Below are positions 1 through 6,474 of a stretch of DNA of 10,014 nucleotides, piece by piece; the stretch's first letter is position 1, and every line of letters starts with the position of its first letter. Source of the DNA: Lentisphaeria bacterium (GTDB lineage: Bacteria > Verrucomicrobiota > Lentisphaeria > Victivallales > UBA1829); assembly GCA_017504325.1 (NCBI GenBank), contig JAFVRL010000060.1, forward strand, positions 1-10,014, in the 5' to 3' direction. The position numbers and the translations under genes were made by a program. A model generated the notes under the pieces. That model worked only from the letters and a program-made list of their open reading frames with translations. It did no database searches and had not been told where the DNA came from.

Positions 1-2531
1 ACAAAATTCCAGTTGAGTCCACTTTGTTTTGTTACTCTTTTCTTTGTAAGATTTTCAAAGGAACCATTGGAAAGAATGGGGATACTCCCTCCGAAAGAAG
101 CCGTTTTAAAGTGACTCAAAGTATGGAAATTGCCCCCTTTCCCCGTAAAGGCACCAAAAAGAGGTTCCCCTTTTTCAGAAAGAGCGATCCTTCCGACATT
201 GATTTTCCAGAAGGTATTTTCTGAAAGTCTGCCAAGATCTTTTACCGGGATCTTTACTTCGCAAGTCCAGAATTTTCCTTCATCCTTTACAGCATACTGG
301 AAAGAGGGCTTTTTCCTTACTTCAGCCTTTGCCATATTGACAGTATCCGCATCGTAAGTTATCCCGTTACGGGTAAAGGCAATATGTCTGTATTTTCCTT
401 TCTTCACCAGCTCCGGGGTAAGGATAAAGATTTCCAGATGACTTGCATTCCAGGGAAAAATTCCTTTATACTCTTTCACATCTTTTGTTTTTCCGTGGGA
501 GGCTTTGAAACACTTGAAGCCAAAATATATATTTTCCTTATCATAAAGAAGTTTTACTTCCGTTTCCGGCGTCATTTTTTCTGAAATAAAGTGGCCTACT
601 GTCAACTCTTTTCTTGTTCCGTAAAGATCGGTTACGCTTTGTGCCTTATACCACTCTTTTTCATCAAGAACACCGTCAAGGAGGATCTTTTCCGCTTTCT
701 CACCGTGAAGCATATCATCAGCGGGCAGAAATTTACTGAAAGAAGATTCCTGATATACTTTTTTGAAAAGTTCCCTGTCTTTGGCAATTCGGGCAAGGAT
801 AACCTGATCGCCTTTGACCTTATCCATAGCTTTTTCCAGAAGTTCCGGCAACTCTTTTGCTATACCGGGAAAATCATACACTTTCCCAAAAATATCATTT
901 GACCCGCCGTAACCGGCATGACCGTTTGTTTTGATAAAGGCTTCTTCCAGCAGATGCCGGAATCTTTTCATCTCCACAGCCCCGTTTCCATAGTAACAGG
1001 AAAGGAGATACTCTTTCTCCTTTTTCCAATCCCCCTGCGGATGATAATTGAGATACCCCAGAAGGGCGGCAGGAAGCCACAGACTTTCCCAGTGATTGAG
1101 ATTGTAATATTTCTGATAGTAACTTCCTTTATAATAAGGCTGCGCTCCGCCGATAATAAAAAAGTTCATGCCGGAAACATTCTTTTTCATATAAAGAAGG
1201 GCGTCACGCATGTAAGCATTTTCCATGGGCAGATATGGTGCTGTTCCGGGCAGGACTTCCAGATATTCATAGATCTGATTTCCAATCCCCTTTTTCCAGA
1301 AACTATTGAGCATGGTAAAATATTTCCGGTTTCCCGGACAGTTTTCATCTTCAAGAGCATGCAGATAACAGCGTCCGTGGGGACACAGATAGACAAAAAG
1401 TCTTTCATGGGAATACATCTTTGTTTTTTGCGGTACCGCCCGGTAATCCTGATAAATCCCCACTTTCAGCCGCAGACGGGGATATTTATCCAGAAGATTT
1501 GAGGCAAGAAAATTAACAAAATCCCACCATCTGTCGCTGTATTTGCCTTTATATGCGTGTTTGGGATCATCCATACGGGAACAGTTTTCACATTCGCACC
1601 AGGAGTAATGATCGTCATTGAAAAGGGTGATAAGCAAATAACGGTCTTTTCCGTATTTCTTTATGATCTTTTCCGCATTTTCCAACATCCTTTTTTTTAC
1701 ATCCGGATTGCTTAAACAGGGCTGGGAAACAGGATCTTTACTTTGGGAGATATTTTTACTTATGACTCTTTTGCCGTTCTTCAATCCGAAATATTCCGGA
1801 TGTTTTTTGAATAATTCTGCTGCTTTCCTGTCTGTATTTTCATCAGATCCCACAAGCAGCCTTGTAAGGATATGACCGCCCCAGAATACTTCATCGGTAA
1901 GACCAAGTTTTTCCGCATGAGTATATTGCTCTCTGAATTTCGCTTTTTCCTTCAGGTGGGGGGAGGGGAAGGCAACCGTATTCAACCCCATACCGATGAT
2001 AGCGTGGAGCATTTGAGGCGTCGTCCATACCCCGTTTGCCGTTATGTTGGCATCCGGGAACACTGGATTATGGATATAAAAACCATCCGGAACAGTAAAG
2101 GATTTTTTTGCCGGAACAAAGGGAGCTGTCCGGGGATGAAAAAAACGTACTCCCCCATATTCCCGTAAAAGAAAATAAACGGCATTGGGGAAGGCGCGAT
2201 CCCTTTTCCCGTAAATGGTGAGAGTTTTTTCTGTTGATTCAATGGCAAAACCTGTATCGGCAAGAGAAGCAAATCTTTTTGCATAAGGCGGGGATAATTT
2301 CTCAAACTTTATACAGGAAAGATCCCGGGAATATTCTTTCTTTACCGGTATGACTTCCCCTGTCATCTTTTTGATATGTTTTGTCAGGATCTCCGAAGCT
2401 GTACGCTGGGATTCTGAAGCATTTTCCGGTAAAAGGATATAAGCATTCTTCTTCCCGTCCTTTACGATATCCATACCGTAAAGGGAGAGAGAAAACAGAA
2501 TAAGTAAAAAAATGTGAAGAATGCTTTTCAT
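1..2531 (-). CDS. Exported DUF4838-family protein with CBM9-like module (3' end beyond window)
   Basis: The frame opens at the ATG complementary to 2529-2531 and stays open for 843 codons to base 3, so the C-terminus is missing. Residues 1-19 (MKSILHIFLLILFSLSLYG) form a signal peptide, so the protein is exported. Residues 25-135 look like the small alpha/beta domain found in front of GH20/GH67-type barrels. Residues 215-500 match DUF4838: WGGH at 217-220, PCLSNPDV near 275, and NDDHYSWCECENC at 305-317, whose three cysteines could bind a metal. A CBM9-like module starts at LDGVLDEKEW (618-627) and runs to about 800; an NGSFE motif shortly before the edge suggests another beta-sandwich binding module. 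Catalysis is unproven for DUF4838; a role in glycan binding or hydrolysis is inferred. An AGGGA ribosome site (2538-2542) lies 6 bases upstream. It is second in an operon, 18 bases after the isomerase-like gene. Confidence 0.85.
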   Translation of the reverse strand, partial: MKSILHIFLLILFSLSLYGMDIVKDGKKNAYILLPENASESQRTASEILTKHIKKMTGEVIPVKKEYSRDLSCIKFEKLSPPYAKRFASLADTGFAIESTEKTLTIYGKRDRAFPNAVYFLLREYGGVRFFHPRTAPFVPAKKSFTVPDGFYIHNPVFPDANITANGVWTTPQMLHAIIGMGLNTVAFPSPHLKEKAKFREQYTHAEKLGLTDEVFWGGHILTRLLVGSDENTDRKAAELFKKHPEYFGLKNGKRVISKNISQSKDPVSQPCLSNPDVKKRMLENAEKIIKKYGKDRYLLITLFNDDHYSWCECENCSRMDDPKHAYKGKYSDRWWDFVNFLASNLLDKYPRLRLKVGIYQDYRAVPQKTKMYSHERLFVYLCPHGRCYLHALEDENCPGNRKYFTMLNSFWKKGIGNQIYEYLEVLPGTAPYLPMENAYMRDALLYMKKNVSGMNFFIIGGAQPYYKGSYYQKYYNLNHWESLWLPAALLGYLNYHPQGDWKKEKEYLLSCYYGNGAVEMKRFRHLLEEAFIKTNGHAGYGGSNDIFGKVYDFPGIAKELPELLEKAMDKVKGDQVILARIAKDRELFKKVYQESSFSKFLPADDMLHGEKAEKILLDGVLDEKEWYKAQSVTDLYGTRKELTVGHFISEKMTPETEVKLLYDKENIYFGFKCFKASHGKTKDVKEYKGIFPWNASHLEIFILTPELVKKGKYRHIAFTRNGITYDADTVNMAKAEVRKKPSFQYAVKDEGKFWTCEVKIPVKDLGRLSENTFWKINVGRIALSEKGEPLFGAFTGKGGNFHTLSHFKTASFGGSIPILSNGSFENLTKKRVTKQSGLNWNF

Positions 2532-2549
2532 AAAATATCCCTGTTCCTT

Positions 2550-3491
2550 TTACCAGACCGGATTTTCCCCTCTTTCGATATAATCAAAAATCCTGACCAC
2601 TTCCCTTGCGATCACATGGGTCGTGGCAAAGTTGCTCTCATTCTGTATGCTTTTCAGATTGGGACAGGCAAAAAGCTGTTTCAGAAGCCTTTTCCAGTTG
2701 ATCGTCCCTCTTCCGGGAAAACCGGGAAGAATGTGATTATCCCCGTACCCGTCATTGTCATGCAGATGACAGGTGACTACATGGGGGGCAAGAAGGGCAA
2801 GGACATCTTCTTCCAGTTTCAAACCTTCAAACCAGACGATTTCGTGGAAGGTGGGTTTATATTTTGCCGGATCTTTTTCTGTTCGGGAGCCGTCAGCATG
2901 GTAAAAATATTTTCCCATGATGTTGGCATGACCGGAATCATAACAGCATTTCACATAGGGAGAGGAAAAATAATTAATGTAGTATAAAAGCTCGCCGGGG
3001 GCATTTACCGGTTCAAAAGAGTTTTCCACCGCAAGAATACAGTTGTTTTTTTCTGCATAGGGGATGATTTTTTCCAGAGTATCAAGGGCAAGGGGGCGTA
3101 ATACATCGAATCCCATGTGACCGGGTCTTCTGCACCAGGGAGCCGCTCCCACATGGACTGTATAAGTTTCTATCCCCAGTTCCCCGCAGATATCCAGAGC
3201 TTTCTTATGATCTTCAATGATCCTTTCATGCTCTTCAGGTATATCCAGATCGTAACGGGGGCCTGCAAGTCCGTGTGCATCCTTTGTGACAAGGGAAAGT
3301 TTTTTCAGGATCTTTTTATAATTTTCCAGATATTCCCTGTTTTCCATCATGCTGACAAGCTGGCGGCTCATGGTGGTGATGCGTTCCGCTCCGGCGGCAG
3401 CAAGTTCCGCCATAAAGTTTTCTTCCAGACATTCCGGAACAACATTCCACGCTGCAAAGTGAGAAACCTTGAATTTTTTGTCCTGTATCAT
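2550..3491 (-). CDS. Sugar phosphate isomerase/epimerase-like TIM-barrel protein
   Basis: A 313-residue protein of the AP-endonuclease-2-like / xylose-isomerase-like TIM-barrel superfamily, a usual length for it. The expected metal and substrate residues on successive strands are visible: H113 (TVHVG), E156 (AVENS), D185 and H188 (YDSGHAN), H242/H244 with D245 and D247 (CHLHDNDG), and E285 (IQNES). HLHDNDGYGDNHILPG at 242-257 followed by G-T-I-N-W is typical of family members that isomerise or epimerise sugars or sugar acids. There is no signal peptide, so it acts in the cytoplasm. It is first in a leftward operon with the exported DUF4838 protein, which suggests that it handles a sugar the latter helps release. 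A GAAAGG ribosome site lies 7 bases before the ATG, and a good promoter sits at 3536-3564. The substrate cannot be read from sequence; the family also contains dehydratases and decarboxylases. Confidence 0.85.
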   Translation of the reverse strand: MIQDKKFKVSHFAAWNVVPECLEENFMAELAAAGAERITTMSRQLVSMMENREYLENYKKILKKLSLVTKDAHGLAGPRYDLDIPEEHERIIEDHKKALDICGELGIETYTVHVGAAPWCRRPGHMGFDVLRPLALDTLEKIIPYAEKNNCILAVENSFEPVNAPGELLYYINYFSSPYVKCCYDSGHANIMGKYFYHADGSRTEKDPAKYKPTFHEIVWFEGLKLEEDVLALLAPHVVTCHLHDNDGYGDNHILPGFPGRGTINWKRLLKQLFACPNLKSIQNESNFATTHVIAREVVRIFDYIERGENPVW

Positions 3492-3535
3492 AGCAAAACC
3501 TTTCTTTCAATGGCAAAATAATCCGTTTATTATAT

Positions 3536-3564
3536 ATTATATACATGATTTGCACTTGATTCAA
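3536..3564 (-). promoter_or_regulatory. Sigma70-type promoter of the leftward isomerase/DUF4838 operon
   Basis: On the minus strand a -35 box TTGAAT (3559-3564) and a perfect -10 box TATAAT (3536-3541) are separated by 17 bases. Transcription would start near 3529, giving a leader of about 38 bases before the ATG at 3491. The -35 box lies inside the palindrome at 3551-3569. Confidence 0.65.
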
Positions 3565-3569
3565 GAGCA
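3551..3569. promoter_or_regulatory. Near-perfect 19-base palindrome between divergent promoters (candidate operator)
   Basis: The sequence reads TGCACTTGATTCAAGAGCA. The arms TGC-x-CTTGA and TCAAG-x-GCA pair at 8 of 9 positions around a single central T (3560); only the A/A pair at 3554/3566 fails. It covers the -35 boxes of both divergent promoters, where a bound regulator could control both directions. The neighbouring AraC regulator is the obvious candidate, although AraC proteins more often bind direct repeats. Confidence 0.5.
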
Positions 3570-3583
3570 GAATGTGGTATATT
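3556..3583 (+). promoter_or_regulatory. Promoter of the first AraC-family regulator
   Basis: TTGATT (3556-3561) and TATATT (3578-3583) are 16 bases apart, and TGG just before the -10 box gives an extended -10 element. The -35 box overlaps that of the opposite promoter. A TATAAT at 3599-3604 is an alternative -10 but has no recognisable -35 box. A small inverted repeat, TACAT-N6-ATGTA (3585-3600), lies just downstream near the expected start of transcription. Confidence 0.5.
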
Positions 3584-3629
3584 TTACATAAAAAAATGTA
3601 TAATCTGACTGCAAAGGAGTTTTTGAATC

Positions 3630-4514
3630 ATGAAACCTACCTATTACAACTGGGGGCTTTCTGCGGAAAGACCTTTCGTGATCCGTTTCCAGACCGTACA
3701 GGAAAATATGAATAGTGATATGGATTACGATTTTCATAAATCCCTGCACATGAATATTGTTATGCAGGGGGATTATGGCGGGGATATTTGCGGATCACCA
3801 TATCACTGTCAGGAGGGGGAAGCATTTATTACTGCTCCCTGGGAACCCCACCGGGCAACGGTAAGCATACACGGAGCAGTCTGTTATATGATCGCCATAT
3901 CCCTGGATGAACTTGCTCCCGCCCTTCTTTACGGCAGGAAGACTCTTGCCTCCTTTCTCTCCCTTCCTCCGGAAAAACGCTTTACGCTTCTGCGGGAAAA
4001 GGATCTGATGAAATATTGCCGTCAATGCGGGGAAGAGATCCGGAGAAACGGAGAGCAGAATGTGCTGTTGTGCTGGAAAAGTATATTGGACAGTTTTATC
4101 AGTATCGTCAATGGTTTGGGGAATCTGGAAAATGGCAGTGAGAACCGTGCTGAATTTACAAGGATCCTTCCTGCGCTGCACCGTATCAACAGCGGTAAAA
4201 GCGTCACTACTGCAGAGGAGGCGGCAAGGCTGTGCGATTTAAGTACAAGCCGTTTCCGTGTGCTTTTCAAACAGATCTTCCGTAAACCCTTTGCTGCGTA
4301 TGAACTCAATTACCGGTTGAGTTGTGCCGCTGATGATATCCTCAATTCCCGGATGACTGTGAAGGATGCCGCTTTTGAATGGGGATTTTTTGATACCAGT
4401 CACTTTTCCCGTCTTTTTAAGCAATATTTCGGATGCGCTCCCGGACAGTATAAAAGAAACGCGGAGAAAAAGGGGGGTCAGAAAGAAAGCAATTTTGCAT
4501 CCGCAAGAAAATAG
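3630..4514 (+). CDS. AraC-family transcriptional regulator 1
   Basis: A 294-residue AraC/XylS-type regulator. Residues 1-95 look like a cupin-type ligand-binding domain, with a typical turn at EGEAFITAPWEPHRA (62-76). Residues 180-276 form the double helix-turn-helix DNA-binding domain: first helix-turn-helix near 194-214 (TAEEAARLCDLSTSRFRVLF), second near 243-264, with the AraC signature VKDAAFEWGF-x4-HFSRLFKQYFG-x2-PGQYKR. An AAAGGAG ribosome site (3613-3619) lies 10 bases before the ATG. It is divergent from the isomerase/DUF4838 operon across a shared 138-base control region, so regulation of that operon in response to a sugar is the likely role. The last 17 residues (KKGG...SARK), which follow an A5-G6 run, go past the usual end of the domain and overlap an antisense hydrophobic frame (4478-4582), suggesting a rearranged 3' end. 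Confidence 0.9.
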   Translation: MKPTYYNWGLSAERPFVIRFQTVQENMNSDMDYDFHKSLHMNIVMQGDYGGDICGSPYHCQEGEAFITAPWEPHRATVSIHGAVCYMIAISLDELAPALLYGRKTLASFLSLPPEKRFTLLREKDLMKYCRQCGEEIRRNGEQNVLLCWKSILDSFISIVNGLGNLENGSENRAEFTRILPALHRINSGKSVTTAEEAARLCDLSTSRFRVLFKQIFRKPFAAYELNYRLSCAADDILNSRMTVKDAAFEWGFFDTSHFSRLFKQYFGCAPGQYKRNAEKKGGQKESNFASARK

Positions 4515-4582
4515 CAGAAGATCCCTGCAAGGATAAGGGTAAGTCCGCCGATAAAATATTTTCCTTTTTTGTTGTTTTTACA
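4478..4582 (-). pseudogene. Possible remnant of a membrane-protein gene (C-terminal end only)
   Basis: Reading leftward from 4582, 34 open codons end at a TGA (4478-4480). They encode a basic stretch (KNNKKGK) and then the hydrophobic segment YFIGGLTLILAGIFCYFLA, which resembles a last transmembrane helix. The codons (ATC, CTT, GGA, GCA) are like those of neighbouring genes. There is no start codon, and a TAG lies just upstream in frame. It overlaps the last 35 bases of AraC regulator 1. It may be the decayed 3' end of a transporter-like gene, or a chance frame; I cannot tell which. Confidence 0.3.
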
Positions 4583-4591
4583 CTAATTTAC

Positions 4592-4619
4592 TTGATTTTT
4601 TTATTTTTGCAATTATATT
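4592..4619 (+). promoter_or_regulatory. Promoter of the second AraC-family regulator
   Basis: TTGATT (4592-4597) and TATATT (4614-4619) are separated by 16 bases, the same two hexamers and spacing as proposed for regulator 1. The inverted repeat TTCCTT-AC-AAGGAA (4629-4642) lies a few bases downstream, around the expected transcription start, and could be an autoregulatory operator. The rest of the 166-base spacer shows only AT-rich sequence and the fragment listed at 4478-4582. Confidence 0.5.
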
Positions 4620-4680
4620 TCTTTTATGTTCCTTACAAGGAAACAAAGAAAATTTATATTTCTGCAAAACAGGAGAAATC

Positions 4681-5499
4681 ATGGTTCTTCCGAAGATCAT
4701 CAATGCCGGAGTATATACTCATGCGGAAAAACATTCCCAGAAAGTCCGTCATTTATGGGTTGCTCTGGGAATAAGCGGCTGTGTCAGGAGCGACATCTAT
4801 TTCCCCGACGGGACATTATGCAGTTCCTTTGATTGCCGCACCATGGAGCAAACTCCTGTTCTCTCTCTGTCAGCTCCCGGATTCCGTACTGTTTTTGAGT
4901 ATAATTCCCAACGGGAGAACTGGGTGATCATGCTTGCTTTTCCTTCCATAACTTTCTGTAATGAAGATCATACTTTCTACTGGAATTACAAAGAACACCG
5001 TCTGCCCATTCCCCGGGCGGTGAAACTGAAAAAACAGGAAGCGGTGGAATTGCGGCATATCTGTAATCTTTTGTGTCAGCTTTATCAGAGTTCCCTGCCG
5101 CAGAATGTGCTGGAAGCAGAGTTGCTTTCTCTGCAGATCCTGCAGTATTTTCTCCGTACTCCGGTTCCTGTGGATGACCGGGTGGAACTTTTCCGCAAAC
5201 GCCTTGCCGAAGATGTTTTGTGGGAAAAATCCATTTCTGTGCATTGTGCGGAGATGGGGGTGAACCGGGATCAGTTGAGAAAAGATTTTTTCCGGCGGTA
5301 CAAGATCTCGCCGGGGGAATACCGTATTGAAATGCGTTTGCGGAAGGTTCTGCATCTTATCGCGTACAGCGATCTGACTCTTAAAGAGATCGCTTTTGAG
5401 ACCGGAATGAAAAATCTCTCCCACTTAAGTTCTTTTATCCGTACCCGCTGCGGAAAGACTCCCTCACAACTTGCCGGGGAATACAGAAAAAGTCATTGA
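4681..5499 (+). CDS. AraC-family transcriptional regulator 2
   Basis: A 272-residue AraC-type regulator. The N-terminal 110 residues are probably a cupin-like sensor (DGTLCSSFDCRT and FRTVFEYNSQ suggest beta strands) but show no recognisable ligand motif. Residues 170-270 are the DNA-binding domain: a helix-turn-helix near 185-205 (SVHCAEMGVNRDQLRKDFFR) and a second near 233-254 (TLKEIAFETGMKNLSHLSSF), ending in GKTPSQLAGEYR. AGGAG at 4671-4675, 5 bases before the ATG, fixes this start; two earlier ATGs in other frames lack such a site. It has its own promoter, is transcribed in the same direction as regulator 1, and converges on regulator 3. Its target cannot be assigned from position, since it adjoins no catabolic gene. 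The sensor differs from those of the other two regulators, so these are not recent tandem duplicates. Confidence 0.88.
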   Translation: MVLPKIINAGVYTHAEKHSQKVRHLWVALGISGCVRSDIYFPDGTLCSSFDCRTMEQTPVLSLSAPGFRTVFEYNSQRENWVIMLAFPSITFCNEDHTFYWNYKEHRLPIPRAVKLKKQEAVELRHICNLLCQLYQSSLPQNVLEAELLSLQILQYFLRTPVPVDDRVELFRKRLAEDVLWEKSISVHCAEMGVNRDQLRKDFFRRYKISPGEYRIEMRLRKVLHLIAYSDLTLKEIAFETGMKNLSHLSSFIRTRCGKTPSQLAGEYRKSH

Positions 5500-5510
5500 G
5501 ATGTTGCCTT

Positions 5511-6299
5511 TCAAAAATCTTTCTGTCTGAACTGCCGGGGGGAAACGCCGGAACGCTTTTTGAAAAACATGGTAAAAAGACATTGTGCGGAAAAACCGCA
5601 TAATTCGGCAATTTCCCCTATATTTTTATTGGTTTCCCGTAAAAGCCGCACTGCAAGGGCAAACCGCTGTTTCAGCAGATATTCGTGGAAGGCATATCCT
5701 GTATATTGCCGGAAAATATGACGGAAATGATCCTGACTTATTCCGGCTTCGGAAGCGATTTTTTTCAGGTCATATTCTTTTCCCGGCCCGGAAGAGATCT
5801 CCTGGACATATTTGCGGATCATGTGACTCATTTTCCGGGAGGGGGTTTCCTGTTCACAGGCTCTTGCCGCTGCCGCAACGAATTCTTCCACAAGAACGGG
5901 GAGATAATATTTTTCCATATCATTTTTCCGTTCCCAGCACTTCTGCAAACGCTCAAAGACTTCAATAAGTTCCGCAGGTTCTCTGATGCAGACATGACTT
6001 GCTCCGGGATACATACGGGAAAATGCGTCCACGATCCTCTCAAATCTTTCACCTTCCCCGGTGATCCAGAGATTTTCCCGTTCTTTTCCGGAGGGGGTCG
6101 CCCAACAGCCATTCCCGCCTTTCCGTGACCAGTAGAGAAAAGGTGTCTGGATAAGTGTATCACTTTCTTCCGTGCGCAGAATGGCAGGGCCCCGGAGCAT
6201 AAGTCCGAGAGCATTTGCAAAACTTGCACCGGGTTTTCCGTTGCGTTTTGTTATTGCTCTGGAGACGGCAATAATATGTAAATCGTCAAAATAATCCAT
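5511..6299 (-). CDS. AraC-family transcriptional regulator 3
   Basis: A 262-residue AraC-type regulator. Residues 1-110 form a short sensor domain of unclear type, and 110-150 a helical linker. Residues 155-260 are the DNA-binding domain: a helix-turn-helix near 178-198 (LKKIASEAGISQDHFRHIF) and a second near 226-247, with the signature IGEIAELCGFSAQCLFTMF followed by FKKRSGVSPRQFR. The ATG at 6299 is the only in-frame ATG after an upstream TAG. It has no clear ribosome site (only a GGA about 8 bases away), so initiation may be weak. It is divergent from the Gfo/Idh-GH3 operon across 175 bases and is the best candidate for its regulator. It ends 11 bases from the end of regulator 2, with no hairpin terminator between the two. 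Confidence 0.88.
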   Translation of the reverse strand: MDYFDDLHIIAVSRAITKRNGKPGASFANALGLMLRGPAILRTEESDTLIQTPFLYWSRKGGNGCWATPSGKERENLWITGEGERFERIVDAFSRMYPGASHVCIREPAELIEVFERLQKCWERKNDMEKYYLPVLVEEFVAAAARACEQETPSRKMSHMIRKYVQEISSGPGKEYDLKKIASEAGISQDHFRHIFRQYTGYAFHEYLLKQRFALAVRLLRETNKNIGEIAELCGFSAQCLFTMFFKKRSGVSPRQFRQKDF

Positions 6300-6350
6300 A
6301 AAAAATCCGGAAATGTAAAATAATAACCAATTTTCTAAATAAAAACATCC

Positions 6351-6378
6351 TTGAAATATAAAAAAAATGTGCTACTAA
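6351..6378 (+). promoter_or_regulatory. Possible promoter of the Gfo/Idh-GH3 operon
   Basis: TTGAAA (6351-6356) is followed after 16 bases by TACTAA (6373-6378) or after 19 bases by TAATAT (6376-6381). The -10 box is poor, so activation by a regulator would be expected. The leader to the ATG at 6475 would be about 90 bases and contains the direct repeat CTGTTTCA at 6401-6408 and 6425-6432. I could not place a convincing promoter for the divergent regulator 3 in this spacer. Confidence 0.35.
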
Positions 6379-6463
6379 TATACTATACCATAAATTTTTC
6401 CTGTTTCAAGTCTTATGTTTTTCACTGTTTCAGGAATAAGAAAAAAGAAAAACAAAAATATTC

Positions 6464-6468
6464 AGGAG
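6464..6468 (+). promoter_or_regulatory. Ribosome binding site that sets the Gfo/Idh start
   Basis: AGGAG lies 6 bases before the ATG at 6475. The same frame is open from an earlier ATG at 6415, but that one has no such site, and its 20 extra residues (rich in Lys and Asn) precede the first beta strand of the nucleotide-binding fold. The later start is therefore preferred. Confidence 0.75.
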
Positions 6469-6474
6469 TTGAAA

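Noticed and set aside
24..902. Several small rightward open frames at the left end
   Set aside because: All lie opposite the DUF4838 gene, lack ribosome sites, and have no recognisable domains.
3599..3604. Perfect TATAAT before AraC regulator 1 as its main promoter
   Set aside because: No recognisable -35 box or extended -10 at the right spacing; the TTGATT-N16-TGG-TATATT arrangement upstream fits better. It stays an alternative.
5500..5510. Terminator between the convergent AraC regulators 2 and 3
   Set aside because: The 11-base gap has no inverted repeat or T tract, and I saw no strong hairpin in the adjoining coding ends.
6415..6474. Upstream start adding 20 residues to the Gfo/Idh protein
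   Set aside because: No ribosome site before it; a good AGGAG precedes the ATG at 6475, where the Rossmann fold begins.
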